Positions 43,113 through 52,055 of a DNA stretch of 64,000 nt are shown here, piece by piece. The notes under the pieces were generated by a model. It was not told where the DNA came from. It did no database searches and saw nothing but the letters and a program-made list of their open reading frames with translations. Both the position numbers and the translations under genes were made by a program. Source of the DNA: Sulfitobacter sp. D7 (GTDB lineage: Bacteria; Pseudomonadota; Alphaproteobacteria; Rhodobacterales; Rhodobacteraceae); the NCBI RefSeq assembly GCF_003611275.1, contig NZ_CP020694.1, positions 1,798,001-1,862,000 of the forward strand, read 5' to 3'. The stretch's first letter is position 1. Each line of letters starts with the position of its first letter.

Positions 43113-44447
43113 ATGGCTCAGGCAATGAAAATCGCGATTGTAGACGACGAACAGGACATGCGGCAGTCGATCAGCCAGTGGCTGGCCCTTTCGGGGTATG
43201 ACACGGAAACCTTCGGCAGCGCCGAAGACGCGCTAAAGACTTTGGGGCCGGATTATCCGGGCATCGTCATCTCCGACATCAAAATGCCGGGCATGGACGG
43301 GATGCAATTCCTGAAAAAGCTGATGGGCAGCGACTCGGCTTTGCCGGTCATCATGATCACCGGTCATGGTGACGTGCCGATGGCGGTCGAAGCGATGCGC
43401 GTCGGCGCTTTCGACTTTCTTGAAAAGCCCTTCAACCCCGACCGGATGAGCGAACTGGCCAAAAAGGCCACCAATGCGCGGCGTCTGGTGATGGACAACC
43501 GCGCCCTGCGGCGTGAGCTGTCGGACGGCGGCCAGCTGATGAAAAAGCTCATCGGCCAATCGCCCGTCATGGAACGCCTGCGCGAAGATATCCTCGATCT
43601 GGGGCAGGCCGATGGGCATGTGCTGATCGACGGAGAAACCGGGACCGGTAAGACCCTCGTGGCCCATGCGCTGCACGCGGTCGGCAGCCGCGCGGGCAAG
43701 AAATTTGTCCTCGTCTCCTGTGGTGCTCTGGAGGAAGACGCGCTCGCCAAGCGGCTGTTCGGCCCGATGCAGCCCGAAGACGCGCAACTGCCCGCCATCG
43801 AAGAAGCGCGCGGCGGGACATTGGTGTTGGAAGACATCGAAGCCCTGTCCGAAAGCCTGCAGGCGCGGCTGTTAAGCGCCATCAACGAACAAGGCACCCC
43901 GGCAGAGACACGAATCGTCGCCATCTCGAACCTGCAAGAAGCCGGGCGCACCTCGGAAGACGCGCTGCGATCAGACCTGTTTTATCGTTTGGCAGCGCTC
44001 CGCATCACCGTGCCGCCGCTGCGCCAGCGTGGTGAGGATATCCTGACGCTCTTCACCCGGCTCAGCGATCAGTTCGCGGATGAATACGGCTGCGAGGCGC
44101 CTCAGGTCAGTGCACAAGAGGCGGCACAGTTGTTGCAAGCGCCATGGCCCGGCAACGTGCGCCAACTCATTAACGTGGCCGAACGCGCCGTGCTGCAATC
44201 GCGCCGCGGCTCGGGCACCATCGCCTCCCTCTTGATGAGCGACCATGACGAGATGCAGCCGGTGATGACCACCGAAGGCAAACCGCTCAAGGAATATGTC
44301 GAGGCATTCGAGCGCATGTTGATCGACAACACCATGCGCCGTCACAAGGGCTCTATCGCCAGCGTGATGGACGAGCTTTGCCTGCCACGCCGGACGCTGA
44401 ACGAGAAGATGGCGAAATACGGGTTGCAGCGGTCAGATTACCTCTGA
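43113..44447 (+). CDS. dctD: DctD-like response regulator lacking the GAFTGA loop
   Basis: A 444-residue NtrC-class regulator: receiver domain (DDEQDMRQS, phosphoacceptor in ISDIKMPGMDGM), AAA+ domain and Fis-type helix-turn-helix (VMDELCLPRRTLNEKMAKYG). Walker A GETGTGKT is intact at about 174. Between RLFG and GGTL, where DctD/NtrC proteins have GAFTGA, the sequence is PMQPEDAQLPAIEEAR, about five residues shorter, and Walker B reads LVLEDIE instead of LFLDEI. Canonical sigma-54 activation therefore seems lost, as in Rhodobacter capsulatus NtrC, which works with the housekeeping sigma factor. Confidence 0.88.
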   Translation: MAQAMKIAIVDDEQDMRQSISQWLALSGYDTETFGSAEDALKTLGPDYPGIVISDIKMPGMDGMQFLKKLMGSDSALPVIMITGHGDVPMAVEAMRVGAFDFLEKPFNPDRMSELAKKATNARRLVMDNRALRRELSDGGQLMKKLIGQSPVMERLREDILDLGQADGHVLIDGETGTGKTLVAHALHAVGSRAGKKFVLVSCGALEEDALAKRLFGPMQPEDAQLPAIEEARGGTLVLEDIEALSESLQARLLSAINEQGTPAETRIVAISNLQEAGRTSEDALRSDLFYRLAALRITVPPLRQRGEDILTLFTRLSDQFADEYGCEAPQVSAQEAAQLLQAPWPGNVRQLINVAERAVLQSRRGSGTIASLLMSDHDEMQPVMTTEGKPLKEYVEAFERMLIDNTMRRHKGSIASVMDELCLPRRTLNEKMAKYGLQRSDYL

Positions 44448-44460
44448 CCACGCCCCTTAA

Positions 44461-44486
44461 GCAGCGCGGTTTAACCGCTGCGCTGC
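44461..44486. terminator. Hairpin between convergent dctD and lipoprotein genes
   Basis: GCAGCGCGGTT and AACCGCTGCGCTGC can pair with one bulged base. The arms overlap the stop codon of the minus-strand gene. No T run, so a weak terminator candidate. Confidence 0.4.
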
Positions 44487-44761
44487 TCTGCAATCTCGAC
44501 CGCTTTGCCATTCGGATCGGTGATGCAGGACCAACTCGCGCCGCCGGGTACGTCAACGATATGACGATAAAGCTCCACCACAGGGCGTGTTGTATTAACG
44601 GCGACACCCGCCGCGCCGGTTTGCTGGGTCACCGCGGCCACACAGCTTTTCTGCCCGCGCAACTCGGCCAGCGCCGCCGGATTATCGGCCACGGCGATCT
44701 CATCACAGGCGGCAAGGCCCAAAAGGGTCAGACAAAGCGCGGGGCGCAGGAATATTTGCAT
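44471..44761 (-). CDS. Small putative lipoprotein, hypothetical
   Basis: A 96-residue protein with a lipoprotein signal (MQIFLRPALCLTLLGLAAC, acylated cysteine in LAAC). The mature part contains CVAAVTQQTGAAGVAVNTTR and ASWSCITDPNGKAVEI with two cysteines able to pair. I know it only as a hypothetical. ATG 44761 is supported by AAAGGA 8 bp upstream; longer in-frame starts add unrelated residues. Confidence 0.72.
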   Translation of the reverse strand: MQIFLRPALCLTLLGLAACDEIAVADNPAALAELRGQKSCVAAVTQQTGAAGVAVNTTRPVVELYRHIVDVPGGASWSCITDPNGKAVEIAEQRSG

Positions 44762-45308
44762 GAAGCGGTCCTTTGAAACTCTGGGCCGCGGGGGCGGCAA
44801 AGCAATTCTATGGTGCCGCCCAGCGATCCTTGCGGCGACAGTCTGAATGTTTCCAAGCCCATGCGCCTTGTCAACCGACCCGAGATAAACCGCATTTGAC
44901 TGTTGCTCATTCGATTGACCATTGTGTTTCACCCCTTAAAGCCCTTAACTAGCCGGATAAGTCCTGTAACGCCCGACTGGCGTATGGTGACTTTTGACAG
45001 TTTCGCTGCCGTGCCAGCCCGACACCGGGGGGCCAGCAGACCGATTGGGCCGGAAACGGCCGAAGAACCGCTGATATTCGCGAGGGTTAGCCCAACCGAA
45101 GCACAGCTAATTAATGGATGGGAGAGGCGCAAAGGCCCTCGCATCGGAGAAGAACCGCGATGACGCGCGCAGATGCTCAGAGCAGACAGATGGGGGCCAT
45201 TCGTGGCCCTGCTGTTGCCGCGTCCTCCATCGCCCTGACAAGTCACACCTCCCAGCCCGATGCCCCGCCAGGGGCCTTCCGTGCGCGGGTGCTGTGCATA
45301 ATGGATCT
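44762..45308. other. Long intergenic region and leader of rne
   Basis: About 550 bp without a convincing gene between a minus-strand lipoprotein gene and rne. An upstream in-frame extension of rne is open to about 45114 but has no family similarity. RNase E genes commonly have long leaders through which the enzyme controls its own mRNA, so this may be one; I see small potential hairpins (GGAGAGGC...GCCCTC) but no element I can name. TTGACA near 44995 lacks a matching -10. Confidence 0.5.
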
Positions 45309-48191
45309 ATGTCTAAGAAAATGCTTATCGATGCCACCCACGCCGAGGAAACTCGCGTTGTGGTCGTGGACGGAAACAAGGTCGAAGAATTCGATTTTGA
45401 ATCAGAAAACAAACGCCAGCTTGCCGGCAATATCTATCTAGCCAAAGTTACACGGGTCGAACCGTCGCTTCAGGCTGCCTTTGTTGACTATGGCGGCAAC
45501 CGTCATGGCTTCCTCGCGTTCTCGGAAATCCACCCCGATTATTACCAAATTCCCGTGGCCGACCGTCAGGCGCTGCTGGAAGAAGAGCGCGCCTATGCCG
45601 AAGCGCAGGCCGCCAAAGACGACGAAGACGAAAAGCCCAAGCGGACCCGCTCGCGGTCGCGCAGCCGATCGAAAAGCCAAGCGGCTGAGACCAACAGCGA
45701 TGATGCCGTGGTCACAGCAGAGGTAGCTGACGACAACAGCGATCAAATCGCCGGTATGGAAACTGTTGATCTCGACAGCGAAGAGGGCAGCTCGCCCATG
45801 GAGCGGGTCGCGGAAACGCCGGTCGAAGAGCCTGAGAACGGCGAAGCCGAGGCCGAGGTTGCTAAGGCAGATGAAACGGCAGCGGCTACGTCCGATGACG
45901 CTGACGCCAGCAACGCCCAGGCCGACGACGCCGACAACGAAGACGACAAAGGCAGCGATGCCACGGCGAAAGACGATTCCATCGAATCCGTCGCCGACGA
46001 AGATGACAGCGAAGACATTCGCCCCGTGCGCAAACCGCGCCCGCGCCGCTACAAGATTCAAGAGGTCATCAAGGTCCGCCAGATCCTGCTGGTGCAGGTC
46101 GTCAAAGAAGAGCGCGGCAACAAGGGCGCGGCGCTGACCACCTACCTCAGCCTTGCGGGTCGCTACTGCGTGCTGATGCCCAACACCGCGCGCGGCGGCG
46201 GCATCTCGCGCAAGATCACCAATGCGGCTGACCGTAAGAAACTTAAAGAAATCGCGACTGAGATCGAAGTGCCCAAGGGTGCAGGTCTGATTGTTCGGAC
46301 TGCCGGCGCGAAACGCACTAAGGCCGAGATCAAGCGCGATTACGAATACCTCCAGCGCCTCTGGGAGCAGATCCGCGAGCTGACGCTGAAGTCCATCGCG
46401 CCCGCGAAAATCTATGAGGAAGGCGACCTGATCAAACGTTCGATCCGCGACCTCTATAACCGCGAGATTGACGAGATTCACGTTGAGGGCGAGCGCGGCT
46501 ACCGCATCGCCAAGGACTTCATGAAAATGATCATGCCGTCCCACGCGAAAAACGTGAAGCTCTACAACGAAAGCCTGCCGCTCTTTGCGCGCTATCAGGT
46601 GGAAAGCTACCTTTCGGGCATGTTCAACCCCACGGTGCAACTGCCCTCGGGTGGCTATATCGTGATCGGCGTGACCGAAGCGCTGGTGGCGATTGACGTG
46701 AACTCTGGTCGGGCCACCAAGGAAGGTTCGATCGAGCAGACCGCGACCAAGACCAACCTTGAGGCTGCCGCCGAAGTGGCGCGTCAGCTGCGTCTGCGTG
46801 ACCTCGCGGGCCTGATTGTCATCGACTTTATCGACATGGATGAGCGCAAGAACAACGCCGCCGTCGAAAAGATGATGAAAGACAAGCTCAAGACCGACCG
46901 CGCGCGCATCCAAGTGGGCCGCATCTCGGGCTTTGGCCTGATGGAAATGTCGCGCCAGCGTCTGCGTCCCGGCATGATCGAGGCGACGACCCAGCCTTGC
47001 CACGCCTGCCACGGCACCGGTCTGGTGCGCTCTGACGACAACCTCGCCCTGTCGATCATCCGCCAGATCGAAGAAGAGGGCACCCGCCGCCGTTCGCGCG
47101 AAGTGCTGGTGCGTGCGCCCGTGGGCATCGCCAACTTCCTGATGAACCAAAAGCGTGAGCATATCGCCAATATCGAGATGCGTTACGGCATGTCTGTGCG
47201 GATCGAAGGCGACCCAACCTTGGTCAGCCCCGATTTCCACATCGAGAAGTTCAAGACCGCCACCCGCACCGTGCCGCCCGTCTCGGATCACGTCGTTTCG
47301 GTCGATACATCGCTGATGGATCAGATCGACGAGGATGAGAGCGCCGCAGAGGTCGAAGTGGAAGAGGCACCCGCCGCACAGGAGGCCCCGCAATCCGAGA
47401 ACGGAAACGGGAATGGCAACGGCAATGGTGACGAGGGCGAGGGCAAATCCAAACGCCGCCGCCGTCGTCGTCGCAGCCGGGGTGGCCGTGGCCGCAATGG
47501 CAATGGCGAGCAGCAGAATGGTGCAGACGATCAGAACGGTGGTCAGCAGCAGGAAGAGGCGAAGCCGGACGAAGGCGATAAAGCCCAACCGGTAGAAGCG
47601 GAGGCAGCGCAAGCCGACACCGACGCCGAGGAAAAGCCCAAGCCCAAAAGCCGCAGCCGGTCGCGCAAGCCCAAAGCCGAACTAGCCCCCGAAGCGGAAC
47701 CCGCGCCCGAAGCGCTTGCCGCCGCAGAAGGCGAAACGCCACAGGTCAGTGCCGAGGCTGAAGGTGAAGGGACGCCCAAGCCCAAGGCCAAGCGCAGCCG
47801 CCGGACCAAAAAGCCCGTGGTGGAAGCGGCAGAAGAGACGGTGACAACAGACGCCGTGGCGACCGAGGAAGAGGCCGCACCCGCGCCAAAACCCAAGCGC
47901 CGGAGCCGGGCCAAAGCCAAGCCGGTCGAGCCGGTAGCCGAAGCCACGCCCGAGGCGATGGCCGAAGCACTGCCGACCGAAGCGACCAACGCGACGCCGT
48001 CGCCGGAAACTGCCACACCTGTCGCGGAAGCACCGCAGCCTGAGCCGCAGCCCGAACCCACGGCCCAGCTGGTGGAAGCCGAAGCGCCCGCTGCCGAAAC
48101 GGCTCCTGAGCCGGTGGCCGAAAAGGTGGAAGAGCAACCCGCCGAAAAGCCCAAGCCAAAACGCCGGGGCTGGTGGTCGCTGGGCAGCTAA
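45309..48191 (+). CDS. rne: Ribonuclease E
   Basis: A 960-residue endoribonuclease, core of the degradosome. The catalytic half has an S1 domain (about 35-240), the DNase I-like domain with the two metal aspartates in VAIDVNSGRATKEGS (about 462) and LIVIDFIDM (about 507), and a zinc-link cysteine pair in CHAC (about 562). A roughly 140-residue acidic, low-complexity insertion interrupts the S1 domain at about 95-235, known in alphaproteobacterial RNase E. Residues about 672-960 form a disordered scaffold with basic [10 protein letters not shown] and repeated KPKPK blocks, ending RRGWWSLGS. The ATG at 45309 gives MSKKMLIDATHAEETRV. Confidence 0.96.
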   Translation: MSKKMLIDATHAEETRVVVVDGNKVEEFDFESENKRQLAGNIYLAKVTRVEPSLQAAFVDYGGNRHGFLAFSEIHPDYYQIPVADRQALLEEERAYAEAQAAKDDEDEKPKRTRSRSRSRSKSQAAETNSDDAVVTAEVADDNSDQIAGMETVDLDSEEGSSPMERVAETPVEEPENGEAEAEVAKADETAAATSDDADASNAQADDADNEDDKGSDATAKDDSIESVADEDDSEDIRPVRKPRPRRYKIQEVIKVRQILLVQVVKEERGNKGAALTTYLSLAGRYCVLMPNTARGGGISRKITNAADRKKLKEIATEIEVPKGAGLIVRTAGAKRTKAEIKRDYEYLQRLWEQIRELTLKSIAPAKIYEEGDLIKRSIRDLYNREIDEIHVEGERGYRIAKDFMKMIMPSHAKNVKLYNESLPLFARYQVESYLSGMFNPTVQLPSGGYIVIGVTEALVAIDVNSGRATKEGSIEQTATKTNLEAAAEVARQLRLRDLAGLIVIDFIDMDERKNNAAVEKMMKDKLKTDRARIQVGRISGFGLMEMSRQRLRPGMIEATTQPCHACHGTGLVRSDDNLALSIIRQIEEEGTRRRSREVLVRAPVGIANFLMNQKREHIANIEMRYGMSVRIEGDPTLVSPDFHIEKFKTATRTVPPVSDHVVSVDTSLMDQIDEDESAAEVEVEEAPAAQEAPQSENGNGNGNGNGDEGEGKSKRRRRRRRSRGGRGRNGNGEQQNGADDQNGGQQQEEAKPDEGDKAQPVEAEAAQADTDAEEKPKPKSRSRSRKPKAELAPEAEPAPEALAAAEGETPQVSAEAEGEGTPKPKAKRSRRTKKPVVEAAEETVTTDAVATEEEAAPAPKPKRRSRAKAKPVEPVAEATPEAMAEALPTEATNATPSPETATPVAEAPQPEPQPEPTAQLVEAEAPAAETAPEPVAEKVEEQPAEKPKPKRRGWWSLGS

Positions 48192-48209
48192 GCCACGACA
48201 TATAAAAGG

Positions 48210-48239
48210 AAACGGCGGGCTTTCAGGCCCGCCGTTTTC
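48210..48239 (+). terminator. Rho-independent terminator after rne
   Basis: AAACGGCGGGC and GCCCGCCGTTTT pair around TTTCAG, ending in four T residues, 19 bp after the rne stop. Also usable by the convergent TusA-like gene. Confidence 0.92.
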
Positions 48240-48283
48240 GATTCTGTCGTAGGGTTGAAGCGCGCGTTCCGGCCGGGTCCGGC

Positions 48284-48511
48284 TCAGCCACCTTTGGTGA
48301 TGATATAAAGCTCTGCCGCGCCCTCGGTCCGGGTTTCGGTCAGCGCATGACCGGCTTCCACGCAGAAATGTGGCACGTCGATCACCGCGGCCGGATCATC
48401 GGCTGTCATATGAAGCTGATCGCCCGGCGCGAGGGCCGCCAGTCGTTTGCGTGCTTTCAGCACGGGCAGGGGGCACAGAAGCCCCGTGGCATCCAGTTTT
48501 TCGATCTTCAT
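48284..48511 (-). CDS. TusA-family sulfurtransferase
   Basis: A 75-residue SirA/TusA-like protein. The persulfide cysteine is Cys13 in LDATGLLCPLPVLKARKRL (CPxP motif). Such proteins relay sulfur to thiolated tRNA, molybdopterin or other acceptors. ATG 48511 starts the domain; the open frame further upstream has no similarity. It diverges from ccdA with 91 bp between starts. Confidence 0.9.
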   Translation of the reverse strand: MKIEKLDATGLLCPLPVLKARKRLAALAPGDQLHMTADDPAAVIDVPHFCVEAGHALTETRTEGAAELYIITKGG

Positions 48512-48602
48512 AAGACCAGTTAATCCAAGCCAATCCCGAGGTCCACGATCTTGTGACAATATGACAGGTGACGCCGGGGCGTTGTCGGTCTAGGAGTTGG
48601 TC

Positions 48603-49355
48603 ATGTTTGATATAAGCCTCATCGACGCCGGGATCCTGCCGGCCATGATCATCGCTCTGGTTGCCGGGATTTTCAGTTTCCTGTCGCCCTGCGTGCTGCC
48701 CATCGTGCCACCCTATCTGGCCTATATGGGGGGCGTGTCGATCAATGACATGTCCAGCCAATCCAGCGCACGGCGGCGGGCGGTCGTGGCGGCGTTGTTC
48801 TTTGTGCTGGGGCTGAGCACTGTGTTCATCCTACTGGGCTTCACCGCCTCGGCCTTTGGGATGTTCTTTTTACAGAATCAGGCGCTTCTCGCTAAAATTT
48901 CCGGTGTGGTGATAATTGTCTTCGGCCTGCATTTCATTGGGCTCTTTCGCATTCCGTTTCTCGATCAAGAGGCGCGGATGGACGCGGGCGACAAGGGCGG
49001 GTCGAGTTTCGGCGCCTATGTCTTGGGGCTGGCCTTTGCCTTTGGCTGGACCCCCTGCATCGGGCCACAGCTGGGCGCGATCTTGTCACTGGCAGCAAGC
49101 GAGGCCTCCGTCTCCCGCGGGACGCTTTTGCTGGGCGTCTATGCGGCGGGGCTTGGCATTCCCTTCCTGCTGGCCGCGATGTTCATCACCCGCGCGATGA
49201 CGCTGATGAACCGGATCAAACCGCATATGAAGCTGATCGAGCGGATCATGGGGGGCCTGTTGGTGATTGTTGGTCTGGCGCTGCTGACCGGCGCATTCAC
49301 CGCCTTTTCCTTCTGGCTGCTTGAGACTTTTCCGATTCTCGCAACCGTAGGTTAA
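48603..49355 (+). CDS. ccdA: Cytochrome c biogenesis protein CcdA
   Basis: A 250-residue six-helix membrane protein that moves electrons from cytosolic thioredoxin to periplasmic thiols for cytochrome c maturation. The redox cysteines are in SPCVLPIVPPYLAYMGG (first helix) and GWTPCIGPQLGAIL (fourth). The ATG at 48603 has TAGGAG 6 bp upstream. Confidence 0.95.
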   Translation: MFDISLIDAGILPAMIIALVAGIFSFLSPCVLPIVPPYLAYMGGVSINDMSSQSSARRRAVVAALFFVLGLSTVFILLGFTASAFGMFFLQNQALLAKISGVVIIVFGLHFIGLFRIPFLDQEARMDAGDKGGSSFGAYVLGLAFAFGWTPCIGPQLGAILSLAASEASVSRGTLLLGVYAAGLGIPFLLAAMFITRAMTLMNRIKPHMKLIERIMGGLLVIVGLALLTGAFTAFSFWLLETFPILATVG

Positions 49356-49387
49356 GCCTTAATCTTGCCCCGAATTGCGGCTAGACT

Positions 49388-50638
49388 ATGCCGAAGAAGA
49401 GGGCGGGCATGGTGAGCACAGGGCAGGCAAAGACGGTGAAAACGCGGCGGGTGTTCTACATCCCCGGCTACGATCCGATTCACCCGCGCCGCTACCGTGA
49501 GCTTTACCGCAAGGAGGGCGCGGCGCAGGCCGCGATTTCGGGCTATGAGATTGCGCTGAAACCAAAAGCGGGCAAGGGCAATTACGGCTGGCGCGTTAAC
49601 GCTGGGATCGACGGTCATCAGGTGACCTCGCAAGTCGAAGTGCTGGTCTGGTCCGACATCGTGCGCGAAAGCATGAGCAATTCGATCCCCGCGACCTATT
49701 GGCAGTTGCTGCGCACCGCATGGGTCTACATCGGCTCCGGCGCGCTTTGGCGGCTGATGCGCCTGCGCAAGGGGCCGGTTATTGCGGCGCTTTATCCGGT
49801 GGGGATGTTGATTGTGCAGGCGCTGCTGGCTGTGGCGCTTGGCCTGCTGACCTATCGCGCCCTTGGAATGGTGACGGACCATTGGGCGGCGCGGCTCGCC
49901 TTCGCGGCAGTGGGCACTGGGCTGTGCATCGCGCTGCTGCGCTGGTTTAAAAAGAAAGACGGCAAGTTTTTCGCCTATTACCTGATGCATGACTACGCCT
50001 ATTCCGCCGCCACGCGGGGCGCGAACCCGCCGGAGTTGGAAGCCCGCATGGCGCAGTTTGGCAATGACATCGCCGCTGCTCTGACCGAGGATGTCGACGA
50101 GGTACTGGTTGTCGGCCACTCATCCGGCGCGCATCTGGGCGTCTCGGTACTGGCCGATCTGATCCGCGGGGGCAGGGTGCCCGAGCGCGGGCCTGCCTTG
50201 GGTTTTCTCTCGCTCGGGCAGGTGGTGCCAATGGTGTCCTTCTTGCCCCGGGCCGAGCGTTTGCGAGGCGACCTGCGCTATCTCTCAACCCGCGAGGAAC
50301 TGGCATGGGTCGACGTGACGGCCCCCGGCGATGGCTGCGCCTTTGCGCTTTGCGATCCGGTCTCGGTCTCCGGCGTGGCGCCTGAGGGGAAACGTTGGCC
50401 GCTGGTCTTTTCGGCTGCCTTCACCCAAACGCTTAGCCCCGCCCGCTGGAAGGCGCTGCGCTGGCGGTTCTTTCGGCTGCATTTCCAGTATCTCTGCGCC
50501 TTCGACCGCCCGCGCGACTATGACTATTTCCAGATCACCGCCGGGCCACAGACCTTGGCCGCGCGCTATGACGGGCGGCCCGCGTCGAAATCCCGGATCG
50601 ACCACGCGGTCAGCAAATACACCTCTGTCGCCGCATGA
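49388..50638 (+). CDS. Membrane-anchored alpha/beta-hydrolase, hypothetical
   Basis: A 416-residue protein. An opening strand and oxyanion-type loop FYIPGYDP (about 20) and the nucleophile elbow VVGHSSGAHLG (about 240) indicate an alpha/beta-hydrolase fold. Two hydrophobic segments at about 135-175 (AALYPVGMLIVQALLAVALG, LAFAAVGTGLCIALL) are inserted between them, so the enzyme should be membrane-bound. The rest includes Arg/Phe-rich segments (RWRFFRLHFQYLCAFDRP). Substrate unknown. ATG 49388 or 49409 are possible starts. Its stop overlaps the P450 start (ATGA), suggesting a joint pathway. Confidence 0.75.
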   Translation: MPKKRAGMVSTGQAKTVKTRRVFYIPGYDPIHPRRYRELYRKEGAAQAAISGYEIALKPKAGKGNYGWRVNAGIDGHQVTSQVEVLVWSDIVRESMSNSIPATYWQLLRTAWVYIGSGALWRLMRLRKGPVIAALYPVGMLIVQALLAVALGLLTYRALGMVTDHWAARLAFAAVGTGLCIALLRWFKKKDGKFFAYYLMHDYAYSAATRGANPPELEARMAQFGNDIAAALTEDVDEVLVVGHSSGAHLGVSVLADLIRGGRVPERGPALGFLSLGQVVPMVSFLPRAERLRGDLRYLSTREELAWVDVTAPGDGCAFALCDPVSVSGVAPEGKRWPLVFSAAFTQTLSPARWKALRWRFFRLHFQYLCAFDRPRDYDYFQITAGPQTLAARYDGRPASKSRIDHAVSKYTSVAA

Positions 50639-51987
50639 CCCAACCGCCCAAGCCCCCCGCGCGGCCCGACCGTGTGTCGCTCTGGCGCTATGCCAAACTG
50701 TTTCGCGCCGATATCCTCTCGGCCCAGCCCGCCCGGCTTTATCGGGCATGGATGGCAGAATTCAAAACGCCGTTCTTCCGCAGCTATTTGATGAACCAGC
50801 CCGAACTGGTGAAGACCATTTTGAAAGACCGCCCCGAGGATTTTCCGAAATCCGACCGGATCGGCGAGGGGCTGCGCCCGCTCTTGGGCAACTCTGTCTT
50901 TCTGACCAACGGCGAGACATGGAAACGCCAGCGCCGCATCATCGACCCCGCCTTTGAAGGCGGCCGGCTGCGCGAGACCTTTCCGGCGATGTGGGACGCA
51001 GCAGAGGCCGCCGCCACACGGCTGGGAGGCAAGGCGGGGCAGGTGGTCGAGATCGAAGCCGAGACCAGCCACGCCGCAGCCGATGTGATCTTTCGCACGC
51101 TATTTTCCCTGCCGATCGAACATGAGGTTGCCCGGGCGGTCTTTGATGAGTTTCGCAATTACCAGCGCAGCCAGCCGATCCTGAACCTTGGGGCACTTCT
51201 GCCGCTACCGCGCTGGATGCCGCGCCTGTTTCGGCGCGACACGCGGGCCAGCGCCGCGCGAATCAGGGCGCTGATCACGGACCTGACCCAAGAGCGGATG
51301 GCGCAGATCAAAGCGGGCACCGCGCCCGACGACCTAGCCACCAAGATCATGACCCAAGCCGACCCCGAAACAGGTGAGATCTTCGACACCGAGGAGATGG
51401 TTGATCAGGTAGCGATCTTCTTCCTCGCGGGGCATGAAACCAGCGCCTCGGCTTTGGCTTGGGCGCTCTATCTCATGGCCACCCATCCCGAATGGCAGGA
51501 GTGGTTGGCGGAAGAGGCACAGGCGCTTGAGACCTGTGATTTCGCGGTGATGTCAAAGCTCAAGCTTAGCCGCGATGTGTTTCGTGAGACGCTGCGGCTT
51601 TATCCACCCGTGCCGATGATGGTGCGCGAGAACCGCTGCCCCGAAGCGTTTCGCGACCGAAAGGTGAAACAGGGGGCGCAACTGGTGCTCAGCCCGTGGC
51701 ACCTGCACCGGCATGAACGGCTTTGGGACAATCCTGATGGTTTTGACCCAACCCGTTGGCAGACCGAAAACGGAAAGCAGTGCCAGCGCGACGCCTTTAT
51801 CCCATTCTCTGCCGGGCCACGGGTCTGCACTGGCGCGGGTTTTGCCATGGTCGAAGGGCCCCTGATCCTGTCGCGTATCCTGCGAGACTTTCGCGTGACC
51901 GCCCAGCCTGACCGCGTGCCGGTGCCAGTCGCACATTTGACCGTCCGTTCAGATAAGGGCATTTGGTTAGCGCTATCAAGGCGCTAG
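50635..51987 (+). CDS. Cytochrome P450
   Basis: A 450-residue soluble haem monooxygenase. Visible signatures are the I-helix FFLAGHETSASALAWALY (about 262-279), ETLRLYPPVPMMVREN (ExxR, about 320), and the haem ligand Cys398 in PFSAGPRVCTGAGFAMVEG. The N-terminus lacks a membrane anchor. The family and substrate cannot be assigned here; no ferredoxin gene adjoins. It overlaps the hydrolase gene by 4 bp. Confidence 0.93.
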   Translation: MTQPPKPPARPDRVSLWRYAKLFRADILSAQPARLYRAWMAEFKTPFFRSYLMNQPELVKTILKDRPEDFPKSDRIGEGLRPLLGNSVFLTNGETWKRQRRIIDPAFEGGRLRETFPAMWDAAEAAATRLGGKAGQVVEIEAETSHAAADVIFRTLFSLPIEHEVARAVFDEFRNYQRSQPILNLGALLPLPRWMPRLFRRDTRASAARIRALITDLTQERMAQIKAGTAPDDLATKIMTQADPETGEIFDTEEMVDQVAIFFLAGHETSASALAWALYLMATHPEWQEWLAEEAQALETCDFAVMSKLKLSRDVFRETLRLYPPVPMMVRENRCPEAFRDRKVKQGAQLVLSPWHLHRHERLWDNPDGFDPTRWQTENGKQCQRDAFIPFSAGPRVCTGAGFAMVEGPLILSRILRDFRVTAQPDRVPVPVAHLTVRSDKGIWLALSRR

Positions 51988-52055
51988 CTTCTATCATCGG
52001 CTTTGCGTTTCAATTAGAAACGCAGCGAACGGAATCAAAATAGGACGTGGGTGAC

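Noticed and set aside
45438..47612. 724-codon open frame on the minus strand opposite rne
   Set aside because: A shadow of the repetitive RNase E sequence; the plus-strand frame carries clear catalytic motifs.
47320..48190. Repeat-rich tail of rne as a CRISPR or tandem-repeat array
   Set aside because: The repeats are short KPKPK and Ala/Glu coding periodicity in frame, without fixed repeats and spacers.
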